64,000 bases of DNA from CAIWHR01 sp963781285 (GCA_963781285.1 CAWAFI010000026.1:62001-126000); one strand, 5' to 3'. Numbered from the stretch's first letter, positions 16,291-25,213 are shown. Notes: a model not told the origin generated them from the letters alone. Numbers and translations are program-made.

Positions 16291-18674
16291 CGGGATCCCC
16301 CCTGTTGGCGGAGCGTTGCGTCGTACCGATCTTTCAGGACCCGCAGCAGTTCCGCCACGGTCGCGTCGATGTCGGCGTCCGTCAAAGTACGTGCAGTATC
16401 CTGCATAAGCACAAGAATCGCAAGGCTTTTTTTGCCCTGAGGCAAACCGGCTCCCCTGTAGACGTCAAACAGGCGAATGGCTTCGATGTGCGACGGCGCC
16501 ACCGCGGAGAGCGCCTCCAGGAGGGCCGCCGCTGGCACCCCTTCGTCGACTACAACCGCGAAATCACGGCGCACCCTCGGGAGCCGGGAGATCGGCTGCG
16601 CCGCGGGCAGGGGCCGCCGCAGCAAGGGCGGGAGGTCGAGCTCAAACAGCACGGGCGCCCCGGGCAGCTCGAAGTGCTTGACGAGCCGGGGATGCAGCTC
16701 GCCCAGCCAGCCGAGCGGTTCGCCCTCGAGGCGCAAGCGCGCGGCACGACCCGGGTGAAGCAGCGGATGCGGGGCGCGCTCGGCGGACAACGTCCGCGGA
16801 GCGACGAGCGCTTCGAGATCGCCCTTCACGTCGAACAGATCCAGCGCCCGCTTCGCAATGCCCCATTGCTCAGGGGAGGCGTGCCCCCAGGCGAGCCCGC
16901 CGAAACGCAGCGGCTGGTCGCAGCCTCCGTCCGTGCGGATGAAGCAGCGGCCCGTCTCGAACACGCGGACGCGTTCGTGCCGGCGCGCAAGGTTTGTGCG
17001 CAACACCTCGATCAGGCCGCCGGCGAGCGTTGTACGCATCACGTCGAGATGGCTGGCAATCGGATTCAGCACGGCGATCGGCGCGGCGTTGCCGTGGCGG
17101 TCCGGAAACAGCGAAGCCTCCCAGGCCGAACTGACGAAGCTGAACGTGATGGCCTCCTGCCAGTCGCGGGCGACGAGGCGGCGCTTCAGCGCGCCTTCGG
17201 ACAGCGATGCTTCGGGAGCAGGCAGCATCGCCTGCACATGTGCCGAGGGCACGGCCGGGATCGCATCGTAGCCGTAAAGCCGCGCGATCTCCTCGACGAA
17301 GTCCTCTTCGATGGCGAGGTCGAAGCGGAAGGTAGGCGGCGTGACGAGGAAGTCAGCTCCGTCGCGCGTGTACGTGAGATCGAGGCGGCCGAACAGGGTC
17401 GCCATGACCTGTTCAGGAATCGCGACGCCAAGCAGGCGCGCGGCACGCGCGGGGCGCACGCGGACAGGTTCGCGCCGGGGCAATGTGTCGACGGCGTCGC
17501 CGAGCGGTCCGGCGCGGCCGCCGCAGGTATCGAGGATGAGTTGCGTCGCGCGCTCGACCGCACGGGCGGTGTTGCCGAAATCGACTCCGCGCTCGAAGCG
17601 ATAGCCGGCATCGCTCGCAAAACCCAACCGCCGCGAGCGCCCCTGGATCACCGCCGGCGACCAGAACGCGCCTTCGAGGAACACCGTGGTCGTGGTGTCG
17701 TTGATCCCCGAATGCTCGCCGCCCATGATGCCGGCCAAGCCCAGCGGTTTTTTCTCGTCGCAGACGAGCAGGAGGTCGGGCTCGAGATCGATTGTCTGCC
17801 CGTTCAACAGCGTGAGCTTTTCGCCGGCGTGCGCGAAGCGAACGACAATCGCACCGTCGAGCAGGCGGTCGTCGTAAGCATGCAGCGGCTGGCCCTGCTC
17901 CAGCATCACGTAGTTGGTGATGTCGACGACCGCCGAGATCGCGCGGATGCCGCTGCGCGCCAGGCGCTCGATCATCCAGGAGGGCGTCGGCGCGCGCGGA
18001 TCGATGCCTTCGATCGTGCGGCTCACGAACCGCGGGCAGCCGGCAGCGTCCTCGACGCGCACGGCGCGCTGCGTGGCGATAGCCACCGGAGCGGCGCCGA
18101 TTGCAGGTAGCGTCAGCGGGGCGCCGGTCGCTGCGGCGACATCGCGCGCGATGCCCACGAGCGACAGGCAGTCGGCGCGATTCGGCGTGAGCTTCAGCGT
18201 GATCAACGTGTCGTCGAGCGCGAGCGCCGTGCGCAGGTCGGCCCCGACCTTCGCCTCCGCCGGCAGCGGGAGAAGGCCGGACGCGTCATCGTCGATCCCG
18301 AGCTCCTTGGCCGAACAGAGCATCCCGGACGATTCGACGCCGCGCATCGTTGCCTTTTCGATCGCGAGCCCGCCCGGAAGGCGGGCACCGATCGTGGCGT
18401 AGGGCACCTTCATTCCGGCGGCTGCATTGACGGCGCCGCAGACGACTTGCAGCGGCTGCGCGCCACCGGCATCGACGGTGCACACGGACAACCGGTCGGC
18501 GTTGGGGTGGGGCGCCACACCCTCGATCCGCGCGACGACCACGCCGGAGAAGGGCGGGGCGGCGGTCGCTGTCTCTTCCACTTCGAGACCCGCCATCGTG
18601 ATGGCGTCGCACAGCGCCGCCGTATCGAGCGGCGGATCGACCAGCGTGCGCAACCATCGTTCGGAGAATCTCAT
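16287..18674 (-). CDS. pheT: Phenylalanyl-tRNA synthetase beta subunit
   Basis: 795 residues, normal for bacterial PheT. The start MRFSERWLRTLVDPPLDTAA is typical. An EMAP-II-like tRNA-binding domain at about 40-150 follows (VVVARIEGVAPHPNADRLSV). B3/B4 editing region, B5 (RPARAARLLGVAIP), and the catalytic-like core with NPIASHLDVMRTTL come next. A C-terminal ferredoxin-like anticodon-binding domain is at the end (PRVRRDFAVVVDEGVPAAAL, LFDVYRGAGLPQGKKSLAI). It forms the alpha2-beta2 enzyme charging tRNA-Phe and hydrolyses mischarged Tyr-tRNA. It follows pheS after 12 bases and overlaps ihfA. Confidence 0.97.
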   Translation of the reverse strand: MRFSERWLRTLVDPPLDTAALCDAITMAGLEVEETATAAPPFSGVVVARIEGVAPHPNADRLSVCTVDAGGAQPLQVVCGAVNAAAGMKVPYATIGARLPGGLAIEKATMRGVESSGMLCSAKELGIDDDASGLLPLPAEAKVGADLRTALALDDTLITLKLTPNRADCLSLVGIARDVAAATGAPLTLPAIGAAPVAIATQRAVRVEDAAGCPRFVSRTIEGIDPRAPTPSWMIERLARSGIRAISAVVDITNYVMLEQGQPLHAYDDRLLDGAIVVRFAHAGEKLTLLNGQTIDLEPDLLLVCDEKKPLGLAGIMGGEHSGINDTTTTVFLEGAFWSPAVIQGRSRRLGFASDAGYRFERGVDFGNTARAVERATQLILDTCGGRAGPLGDAVDTLPRREPVRVRPARAARLLGVAIPEQVMATLFGRLDLTYTRDGADFLVTPPTFRFDLAIEEDFVEEIARLYGYDAIPAVPSAHVQAMLPAPEASLSEGALKRRLVARDWQEAITFSFVSSAWEASLFPDRHGNAAPIAVLNPIASHLDVMRTTLAGGLIEVLRTNLARRHERVRVFETGRCFIRTDGGCDQPLRFGGLAWGHASPEQWGIAKRALDLFDVKGDLEALVAPRTLSAERAPHPLLHPGRAARLRLEGEPLGWLGELHPRLVKHFELPGAPVLFELDLPPLLRRPLPAAQPISRLPRVRRDFAVVVDEGVPAAALLEALSAVAPSHIEAIRLFDVYRGAGLPQGKKSLAILVLMQDTARTLTDADIDATVAELLRVLKDRYDATLRQQGGSR

Positions 18675-18686
18675 CGGATCATCGCC

Positions 18687-19670
18687 TCACGCGAACTGGC
18701 GCAGGAAGCGCAAGTCGTTCTCGTAGAACAGGCGCAGATCGGTGACGCCATAGCGCAGCATCGCCAGGCGGTCCGGGCCCATGCCGAACGCGAAACCCTG
18801 ATAGCGCTCCGGATCGATGCCGACGGCCGCGAGCACATTCGGATGCACCTGCCCCGCGCCGGAGATTTCGAGCCAGCCATCGCCGAAGCTCATGTCGATT
18901 TCGGCGGAGGGCTCGGTGAACGGGAAGAACGACGGGCGGAACCGCACCCTCAAGTCGTCGCGCTCGAAGAAGTTGCGCAGGAACTCGGTGAACACGCCTT
19001 TCAGGTCGGCGAACGACACGTCATCGGCGACCCACAGGCCCTCGACCTGATAGAACATAGGCGAGTGCGTCGCGTCGCTGTCGACGCGGTACACGCGGCC
19101 GGGGGCGATGATCTTGATCGGCGGCGCGTGCGTTTCCATGTAGCGCACCTGGATCGGCGACGTGTGCGTGCGCAGCACGTAGCCGCCCTCGACATAGAAC
19201 GTGTCGTGCATGGAGCGCGCCGGATGGTTTTCCGGGGTGTTGAGCGCCGTGAAGTTATGGAAGTCGTCCTCGATCTCGGGCCCATCGGCAACGTCGAAGC
19301 CGAGCGAGCGGAACAGCGTCTCGATGCGTTCCAGCGTCCGCGTGATCGGGTGCAGGCCGCCCGTGCCGACACCGCGACCAGGGAGTGACACGTCGAGCGC
19401 CTCGGCGCCAAGCTGCATGTCGGCCCGCGCGTCGGCGAGCGCGTCGCGCCGCGCGCGGAGCGCCGCCTCCAGCTTTGCCTTGGCGTCGTTGATGGCAGCG
19501 CCGGCGGCTGGGCGCTCGGCGGCGGGGAGTCTCCCCAGCGCCTTCAGCGATTCGGTGAGCGCGCCTGCCTTGCCCAGGTACTTTGCTTTGGCGTTTTCAA
19601 GGGCGGCCGGCTCCGAACACGCGGCAAATTCGGCCAGCGCGGTCGCGACAATGCGGTCGAGGTCGTCCAT
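18687..19670 (-). CDS. pheS: Phenylalanyl-tRNA synthetase alpha subunit
   Basis: A 327-residue class II synthetase subunit. It has an N-terminal coiled coil (about 1-85, MDDLDRIVATALAEFAACSE), then motif 2 (HTSPIQVRYMETHAPPIKII, FYQVEGLWVADDVSFADLKG), the phenylalanine pocket, and motif 3 (YQGFAFGMGPDRLAMLRYGV). The frame continues upstream into an unlikely extension over a terminator hairpin; the ATG at 19670 gives the normal family start. It sits 12 bases upstream of pheT. Confidence 0.97.
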   Translation of the reverse strand: MDDLDRIVATALAEFAACSEPAALENAKAKYLGKAGALTESLKALGRLPAAERPAAGAAINDAKAKLEAALRARRDALADARADMQLGAEALDVSLPGRGVGTGGLHPITRTLERIETLFRSLGFDVADGPEIEDDFHNFTALNTPENHPARSMHDTFYVEGGYVLRTHTSPIQVRYMETHAPPIKIIAPGRVYRVDSDATHSPMFYQVEGLWVADDVSFADLKGVFTEFLRNFFERDDLRVRFRPSFFPFTEPSAEIDMSFGDGWLEISGAGQVHPNVLAAVGIDPERYQGFAFGMGPDRLAMLRYGVTDLRLFYENDLRFLRQFA

Positions 19671-19716
19671 GGGCGAGGCCGGGTGGGTTCGTTGTCGTGG
19701 CGGGACCGGCAAGAAA

Positions 19717-19743
19717 AAAGGGAGGCGGGTCACGCCTCCCTTT
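19717..19743 (-). terminator. Intrinsic terminator/attenuator between rplT and pheS
   Basis: On the minus strand an 11-bp stem (AAAGGGAGGCG with CGCCTCCCTTT) and a 5-base loop are followed by a T-rich run, 17 bases after the rplT stop and 47 before pheS. It would end the infC-rpmI-rplT message or attenuate pheST. No Phe-rich leader peptide is visible between rplT and pheS. Confidence 0.8.
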
Positions 19744-19759
19744 GTCTTCGGTTCCCTGA

Positions 19760-20116
19760 TCAGACCAGCGAGGCTTTGGCCTGCTCCGCGATCTTCGTAA
19801 ACGCCGCCTTGTCGTGGACGGCGAGATCGGCGAGCACCTTGCGGTCGATGTCGATCGACGCCTTCTTCAGTCCGTTCATGAACGCGCTGTAGCTCATGCC
19901 GAGCTCGCGCACCGCGGCGTTGATCCGGGCGATCCACAGCGCACGGAACACCCGCTTCTTGGTCCGGCGGTCGCGATACGCGTACTGCCCCGCCTTCATC
20001 ACCGCTTCCTTGGCGATCCGGTACACCGCGTTCCGGCGGCCGCGGTAGCCGGCGGCCTGGGCGAGGACCTTCTTGTGCCGCGCGCGCGCGGTCACGCCAC
20101 GTTTTACTCTTGGCAT
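19760..20116 (-). CDS. rplT: 50S ribosomal protein L20
   Basis: 118 residues, strongly basic and fully typical: MPRVKRGVTARARHKKVLAQ, GYRGRRNAVYRIAKEAVMKA, GQYAYRDRRTKKRVFRALWI and ARINAAVRELGMSYSAFMNG. It binds 23S rRNA early in 50S assembly and in many bacteria represses its own operon through the rpmI leader. It is the third gene of infC-rpmI-rplT, 12 bases after rpmI. Confidence 0.98.
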   Translation of the reverse strand: MPRVKRGVTARARHKKVLAQAAGYRGRRNAVYRIAKEAVMKAGQYAYRDRRTKKRVFRALWIARINAAVRELGMSYSAFMNGLKKASIDIDRKVLADLAVHDKAAFTKIAEQAKASLV

Positions 20117-20128
20117 GGCAGCGCTCCG

Positions 20129-20326
20129 TTACGCGTAAGGCAGCATCGCCGCGACGGAATCGGCGTTGGTGCCGTGAACGCCCGTCGTGCCGCGCAAATG
20201 CCGCTTGTTCTTGGTCGACTTCTTGGTAAGGATGTGGCGCTTGAACGCCATCGCGCGCTTGACGCTGCCGCTACCGCGCACGCGGAAGCGCTTCTTGGCG
20301 CTGCTCTTCGTTTTCATCTTGGGCAT
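20129..20326 (-). CDS. rpmI: 50S ribosomal protein L35
   Basis: A 65-residue protein with the standard sequence MPKMKTKSSAKKRFRVRGSG, SVKRAMAFKRHILTKKSTKN and a C-terminal VAAMLPYA. It sits 10 bases after infC and 12 before rplT in the conserved IF3-L35-L20 operon. Confidence 0.98.
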   Translation of the reverse strand: MPKMKTKSSAKKRFRVRGSGSVKRAMAFKRHILTKKSTKNKRHLRGTTGVHGTNADSVAAMLPYA

Positions 20327-20336
20327 GACTCGTCCC

Positions 20337-20948
20337 TTATTTGCTGCCCACGGCGGTGCTCTCCGGTGGAGAGACTTCTTTACCGGCGTCGGGCTTCGTC
20401 GGGTGATGGTCCTTCGGCGGAGCCTTCGGCGCCACCTTTTTCGGGGCCAGCAGCATCACCATCTGCCGGCCTTCGAGCCGCGGCCAGGACTCGACGACGC
20501 TGAACGGTTCCAGGTCGTTCCTGATCCGCTCCAGCAGGCGCACGCCGAACTCCTGGTGCGCCATCTCGCGGCCGCGAAAGCGCAACGTGATCTTCGCCTT
20601 GTCGCCTTCGCCGAGAAACCGGGTGAGGTTGCGCAGCTTGATCTTGTAATCGCCTTCGTCGGTCCCGGGCCGGAACTTGACTTCCTTGACCTGGATCTGC
20701 TTCAGCTTGAGCTTGGCCTCGTGCTGCTTTTTCGCCTCGCGGTATTTGAACTTGCCGTAATCCATGATCCGGCAAACCGGGGGCTTGGCCGTTGGCGCGA
20801 TCTCGACCAGATCGAGTTCCGCCGCCTCCGCTTTCGCCATGGCTTCCGCCAGCGGGACGATGCCGAGCTGCTCGCCTTCCTCTCCAACCAGGCGGATCTC
20901 CGGAGCGTTGATCTCTAGATTGATCCGCGGTGCTTTGTCCTGGGCTAT
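20337..20948 (-). CDS. infC: Translation initiation factor IF-3 (ATA start codon)
   Basis: 203 residues if translation begins at ATA. The N-terminal domain starts IAQDKAPRINLEINAPEIRL and continues VGEEGEQLGIVPLAEAMAKA; the linker and C-terminal domain include PPVCRIMDYGKFKYREAKKQ, VKFRPGTDEGDYKIKLRN and GRQMVMLLAP. A GGAGGA lies seven bases upstream, and an in-frame TGA occurs five codons before the ATA, so no upstream ATG, GTG or TTG is possible. The first downstream ATG would remove 36 residues of the conserved N-domain. Rare starts (ATT, ATC, ATA) are the known basis of IF-3 autoregulation. A Lys/Pro-rich tail of about 25 residues is extra. It lies 59 bases after thrS. Confidence 0.96.
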   Translation of the reverse strand: MAQDKAPRINLEINAPEIRLVGEEGEQLGIVPLAEAMAKAEAAELDLVEIAPTAKPPVCRIMDYGKFKYREAKKQHEAKLKLKQIQVKEVKFRPGTDEGDYKIKLRNLTRFLGEGDKAKITLRFRGREMAHQEFGVRLLERIRNDLEPFSVVESWPRLEGRQMVMLLAPKKVAPKAPPKDHHPTKPDAGKEVSPPESTAVGSK

Positions 20949-21007
20949 CGCTGTTCCTCCGAGTCAACAAAAGAGAGACCGTGCCTCCCACGCCACGGCA
21001 CGCCACC

Positions 21008-22915
21008 TCAGTGACGCGCCGCCACCTCCTCGCGGAGGCGGGCGATCAAGGCATCCACGGGCATCGCCCCCAGATCCTCGCCGCTGCGGGTTCGCACGGC
21101 CACCTGTCCAGCCTGCACTTCCTTGTCGCCGACGATCAATTGGTACGGCAGCTTTTGCAGGCTATGTTCGCGAATTTTATAGGTTATTTTCTCGTTACGC
21201 AAATCGGCTGCAACGCGGAAGCCGGTGCCCGTGAGAAGGGCCAGGAGTTCCCGGGCGTACGGGGCCTGCCGGTCCGTGATCGTGAGGACAACCGCCTGCA
21301 CCGGGGCGAGCCACAGCGGCATGGCGCCAGCGTGGTGCTCGATCAGGATCCCGATGAAGCGCTCGAGCGACCCGACGATCGCCCGGTGCAGCATCACCGG
21401 AACCCTGCGCGCGTTGTCCTCGGCAACGTACTCGGCGCCGAGACGCTCAGGCATCGAAAAGTCGACCTGCATGGTTCCACATTGCCACGACCGGCCCAGC
21501 GAGTCCCTGAGGCTGTAGTCGATCTTCGGCCCGTAGAACGCCCCGTCGCCCGGGAGGTCGCTCCAGGCGACGCCGCAGGCCTTGAGCGCCGCGCGCAGGG
21601 CGCCCTCGGCGCGATCCCAGACCTCCTCGGAGCCGATGCGCCTTTCCGGCCGCAGCGACAACCGGATTGCGATGTCCTCGAAGCCGAAGTCCCTGTAGAC
21701 GGCGAGTGCCAGTCGATTGAACGCGGTGACTTCGGGCTCGATATGGTCCGGCGTGCAGAAGATATGCCCGTCGTCCTGGGTGAAGGCGCGTACCCGCATG
21801 ATCCCGTGCAGTGCGCCGGACGCTTCGTTGCGGTGGCAGAAGCCGAACTCGCCATAGCGTAACGGCAGGTCGCGATAGCTGCGCAGATCCGAGTTGAAGA
21901 TTTGCACATGTCCCGGGCAGTTCATCGGCTTGATCGCGAAGTCGCGTTTTTCCGATTCGGTCGTGAACATGTTCTCCTTGTAATTCTCCCAGTGCCCGGA
22001 GCGCTCCCACAAGCTGCGATCGAGGATCATCGGGGCGCGGACTTCCTGATAGCCGTTATCCTGGTAGACGCGGCGCATGTATTGCTCGACCTGCTGCCAG
22101 AGCGTCCAACCCTTCGGATGCCAGAACACCATCCCCGGCGCCTCGTCCTGCTGGTGGAAGAGGTCGAGCGCGCGCCCGAGCTTGCGATGGTCGCGCTTCT
22201 CGGCTTCCTCCAGGCGGTGAAGGTAGAGCTCGAGGTCCTCCTTCCGCGCCCACGCGGTGCCGTAGATCCGCTGCAGCATCTCGTTCTTCGAATCGCCGCG
22301 CCAGTACGCGCCGGCGAGCTTGGTCAACTTGAAGACCTTGAGCTTGCCGGTCGTCGGAACGTGCGGACCGCGGCAGAGATCGGTGAACTTCCCCTCGGTA
22401 TAGAGCGAGATGTCTTCGTCGGACGGGATCGACGCGATGATCTCGGCCTTGTAGTGCTCGCCGATCGACTTGAAATACGCGACGGCATCGTCGCGCCGCA
22501 TCACCTTGCGCACGACGGGCTCGTCCTTTTTCGCGAGCTCGGCCATCTTCGCCTCGATCGCCGCGAGATCCTCGGGCGTGAACGGGCGTTTGAACGAGAA
22601 ATCGTAGTAGAAACCGTCCTCGATCACAGGTCCGATCGTCACCTGCGCGTCGGGAAAGAGCTCCTTCACCGCGTAGGCCAGAAGGTGCGCCGTCGAGTGG
22701 CGCAGCACTTCGAGCCCGTCGGGGTCCTTGTCGGTCACGATCGCGAGATCGACATCGCCGGCGATCTTGTGCGAGACGTCGACGAGCTTGCCCTCGACAC
22801 GACCGGCAAGCGCGGCTTTGGCGAGACCGGGGCCGATCGCGGCAGCGACCTCACCGACGGTGACGGGCGCGTCGAACACCTTGACGGCGCCGTCGGGTAA
22901 GCGGATTCGAGGCAT
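21008..22915 (-). CDS. thrS: Threonyl-tRNA synthetase
   Basis: 635 residues. A TGS domain (about 1-65) is followed by the second editing domain with HSTAHLLAYAVKELFPDAQV and the conserved HxxxH plus CRGPHVPTTGKLKVFKL. The class II catalytic core has motif 2 RYGEFGFCHRNEASGALHGI and RVRAFTQDDGHIFC, and zinc ligands include Cys in MNCPGHVQIF. The C-terminal anticodon-binding domain contains LWLAPVQAVVLTI. I chose the ATG giving MPRIRLPDG, with GGAG upstream; the frame extends six residues more. It is the first gene of the thrS-infC-rpmI-rplT unit. Confidence 0.97.
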   Translation of the reverse strand: MPRIRLPDGAVKVFDAPVTVGEVAAAIGPGLAKAALAGRVEGKLVDVSHKIAGDVDLAIVTDKDPDGLEVLRHSTAHLLAYAVKELFPDAQVTIGPVIEDGFYYDFSFKRPFTPEDLAAIEAKMAELAKKDEPVVRKVMRRDDAVAYFKSIGEHYKAEIIASIPSDEDISLYTEGKFTDLCRGPHVPTTGKLKVFKLTKLAGAYWRGDSKNEMLQRIYGTAWARKEDLELYLHRLEEAEKRDHRKLGRALDLFHQQDEAPGMVFWHPKGWTLWQQVEQYMRRVYQDNGYQEVRAPMILDRSLWERSGHWENYKENMFTTESEKRDFAIKPMNCPGHVQIFNSDLRSYRDLPLRYGEFGFCHRNEASGALHGIMRVRAFTQDDGHIFCTPDHIEPEVTAFNRLALAVYRDFGFEDIAIRLSLRPERRIGSEEVWDRAEGALRAALKACGVAWSDLPGDGAFYGPKIDYSLRDSLGRSWQCGTMQVDFSMPERLGAEYVAEDNARRVPVMLHRAIVGSLERFIGILIEHHAGAMPLWLAPVQAVVLTITDRQAPYARELLALLTGTGFRVAADLRNEKITYKIREHSLQKLPYQLIVGDKEVQAGQVAVRTRSGEDLGAMPVDALIARLREEVAARH

Positions 22916-22931
22916 GGAGAACTCCGGAGGC

Positions 22932-22959
22932 AAAAAAAGTGCGGGCGAGCCGCACTTTT
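22932..22959 (-). terminator. Terminator-like hairpin upstream of thrS
   Basis: On the minus strand AAAAGTGCGG pairs with CCGCACTTTT across a 5-base loop, followed by a run of seven T. It lies between tRNA-Val and thrS, about 17 bases before the thrS ATG. It may end the tRNA-Val transcript or act as a leader attenuator of thrS; its closeness to the ribosome binding site leaves both open. Confidence 0.8.
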
Positions 22960-23061
22960 CCGTGACACAACGACGTGCGAACTCGCGTTCTCTAACGGGG
23001 CTCCCTGCGCGTTCGCGGTGTCATAACCCAGGCCTTTCCGTCGTGCGTCGAGTGTGGCGAC

Positions 23062-23138
23062 TGGTAGGCGCGATTGGACTCGAACCAACGACCCCCACCA
23101 TGTCAAGGTGGTGCTCTAACCAGCTGAGCTACGCGCCT
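23062..23138 (-). tRNA. tRNA-Val (anticodon GAC)
   Basis: A minus-strand cloverleaf with acceptor AGGCGCG/CGCGCCT, D arm GCTCAGCTGGTTAGAGC, anticodon stem CCACC/GGTGG around TTGACAT (GAC), T loop GTTCGAGTC and encoded CCA. 77 bases. Confidence 0.96.
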
Positions 23139-23187
23139 GCGAGTGCGCAATTATAGCGGATAAGCGCAGCGCGGCAACGACGTGCAG

Positions 23188-23970
23188 TCACCGTCCCACG
23201 GCGACCCACAGCGCTGCGAGCAGGATCGGCTGATGGACCATGTAGACGGCGAGGCTGTGCCGTCCGAGCCAAGGGAGCCAGCGCGGCACGCGGGCGAGCG
23301 GGGCAAGCGGCCGAAAGGCGGTGCGCGCCAGGACGTGGCCGATCGCTATGCCGACGAAAACAACACCGCCCCAGGGTACGAGCGGAACGTAGTCCTCGGT
23401 CGTGGGCTTGTGCGTCGTAAAGCCGATCCACGACCACGCGCGCGCGTCGAATGCGGGCCATGACAGAAAAATGCCTGCGACGATCGCGGCGCCGCCGACT
23501 GCCAGCGCGATCGCCGGCCTGCGGACGAAGGGCCGCGCAAGCACCGACGCCGTGGCGATGCAGTGCAGGATCCCGAAATAGATAAACGTGCGTGGAAACA
23601 CGACGAAGCTGCCGACGGATGCCGCGATCGCGCACGCGCCGATGACGCCGATGCGCTTCCAGAAAAGCATCGGCGTCGCGCCCGCCCGCTCGGCGAGGAC
23701 GAGGCTCACGCCGACCAGCACCATGAAGCACGTCACGATCAGGCCGCGAAAGCCGAGCCAGAACGGATCGTGCTCGAAATCCCAGGCGGTCACGCGGTAG
23801 TACCGCAAATCGAAACAGAAGTGGTAGATGAACATCAAGCACAGCGCGCCGCCGCGCAGCGCGTCGATGCCATCGATGCGCGGCTTGCGCGCCTCCGTCG
23901 CGGTGGCCGTGTCGTGCCGCAGGGTCCGCTTGCGGCTCAGCGCAGGTCCGCGTGCCATGCGATTCGCCAT
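23188..23970 (-). CDS. DUF1624 / heparan-alpha-glucosaminide N-acetyltransferase-like membrane protein
   Basis: About 260 residues, multi-spanning. The conserved start of the domain is clear: RIDGIDALRGGALCLMFIYH, then FDLRYYRVTAWDF, GLIVTCFMVLVGVSLVLAE, TFIYFGILHCIATASVLARP, VPWGGVVFVGIAIG and a C-terminal GRHSLAVYMVHQPILLA. These resemble bacterial DUF1624 membrane acyltransferases related to HGSNAT; the acceptor is unknown. About seven transmembrane helices are likely. The start is uncertain: candidate ATGs at 23970 and 23958 both overlap the end of gspN and lack strong ribosome binding sites. It is probably translated from the gsp message, but a role in secretion is not implied. Confidence 0.8.
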   Translation of the reverse strand: MANRMARGPALSRKRTLRHDTATATEARKPRIDGIDALRGGALCLMFIYHFCFDLRYYRVTAWDFEHDPFWLGFRGLIVTCFMVLVGVSLVLAERAGATPMLFWKRIGVIGACAIAASVGSFVVFPRTFIYFGILHCIATASVLARPFVRRPAIALAVGGAAIVAGIFLSWPAFDARAWSWIGFTTHKPTTEDYVPLVPWGGVVFVGIAIGHVLARTAFRPLAPLARVPRWLPWLGRHSLAVYMVHQPILLAALWVAVGR

Positions 23971-24683
23971 CCGGCGCCGTCGGACGTTCCGATCACGGCA
24001 AGGATGCGCGCGAGCGTGGAATTGTCGGTACGTCGCGGTGTCAGCAGCAGCGACGCGTCGCCACTTCCCGGGATCTGCCATTTGACGGTACCGCGGACCT
24101 CCACGTCGCCGCCTTCGTTGGCGACGGGGCCCCCGAGGCGTTCTCCGTCAGCAACGAGCACCGCGACGATCGTTCCTAGGTCGACGCCGCCGCTCGCGGA
24201 TTCGATCCGCGCATCGTGCCAATAGAGATCGACCGCGCCGCGTATCGCGGCTGGCGTCGAGTCGAGCGACGGCGAAATTACGCGTACTTCGCCTGCCGCG
24301 CGAAAGCCTGCACGGGGCGCAGCAATACGCAGCATGTCGGCGGGAAGCGTGACGTCGAGGTTGCGCACGATGACCGAGTGCTCGCGCACGGCGATTTCGC
24401 CGCGCGGGGTGCCCGCGCCACCGGCGTGCGAGGAAAGGGAAAGCCGCAGCTCGCGGTGGACAAGTGGCCATGGATCGATCGACCACGCGAGCGGCACCCG
24501 CCCCGCGCCGCCGGCGACCAGAATCCCGCGGCCGTGCCAGATCGTTCCTTCCGCTTCGGCGAGCGTAAGCGTGCCGCGGCTCATGCGGTCGAGCGCAGGA
24601 TTGACAAGCACCGCCGGCGCGAATGCCACGACGGCAGCGGCGAATGCCGCCAGCGCGCTGACAAAGAGCAGGAGGCGGCGCAT
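23937..24683 (-). CDS. gspN: Type II secretion system protein N
   Basis: A 248-residue bitopic inner membrane protein with one N-terminal helix (MRRLLLFVSALAAFAAAVVA) and a periplasmic domain containing VNPALDRMSRGTLTLAEAEG, TIWHGRG and a second repeat-like AIRGAVDLYWHDARI, ending with VIGTSDGAGWRIAWHA. This matches GspN, a variably present subunit of the T2SS. It follows gspM by 23 bases and overlaps the DUF1624 gene. Confidence 0.9.
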   Translation of the reverse strand: MRRLLLFVSALAAFAAAVVAFAPAVLVNPALDRMSRGTLTLAEAEGTIWHGRGILVAGGAGRVPLAWSIDPWPLVHRELRLSLSSHAGGAGTPRGEIAVREHSVIVRNLDVTLPADMLRIAAPRAGFRAAGEVRVISPSLDSTPAAIRGAVDLYWHDARIESASGGVDLGTIVAVLVADGERLGGPVANEGGDVEVRGTVKWQIPGSGDASLLLTPRRTDNSTLARILAVIGTSDGAGWRIAWHADLR

Positions 24684-24706
24684 CGCGATTGCGATTCGCG
24701 GTGCGT

Positions 24707-25213
24707 TCAGCGCGTCAACACGAGCTCGGCTCGGATCGCGCCCGGTTCGACGCGGGCAGTCAGCTTTGCGTCGACGACCCGCAGCCGAGCGTCACGCTGA
24801 AGCCCTTCGAGTGCCGCGACCAGCGTCTCGTAATTCACGGCTGCAAAGACGACGCGTGCGCGGCCTTCCTGCCAGTCAGCCTGCGTCACTGAGTTTCTTA
24901 GACCTTCACGTGTCAGCACGCGTTCGAGATCGGCGCGTGCATCGGCGGCTGCTGGCGGCGGCGCCGCCCGAGCGAGCCCCGCCATCTCATCGGCCATCCG
25001 CCGCGCATCGGCAAGGGCCGCCGCATTGCGTGCCTGCACGGCGCGCATGGCGGCGATGTCGCGTCCCAGCGGTTGCCAGATTGCCCACCACGCGAGCGCT
25101 GCGGCGGCGACGATCGCCAGCGTACCGAGAACCCGACGCTCGCTGGTGGTCTTGACCGACCACCAGCGGGCGAGCGGCAACGAAGCGCGCAGGTCGGTGA
25201 ATCGTGATGTCAC
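24707..25213 (-). CDS. gspM: Type II secretion system protein M
   Basis: 168 residues: a cytoplasmic segment (TDLRASLPLARWWSVKTTSE), a transmembrane helix (VLGTLAIVAAAALAWWAIWQ) and a periplasmic ferredoxin-like domain ending WQEGRARVVFAAVNYETLVA and RVVDAKLTARVEPGAIRAEL. In the inner membrane platform it partners GspL. It starts at a GTG that shares one base with the gspL stop codon; the longer frame upstream lies inside gspL and is Arg-rich. Confidence 0.9.
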   Translation of the reverse strand: MTSRFTDLRASLPLARWWSVKTTSERRVLGTLAIVAAAALAWWAIWQPLGRDIAAMRAVQARNAAALADARRMADEMAGLARAAPPPAAADARADLERVLTREGLRNSVTQADWQEGRARVVFAAVNYETLVAALEGLQRDARLRVVDAKLTARVEPGAIRAELVLTR

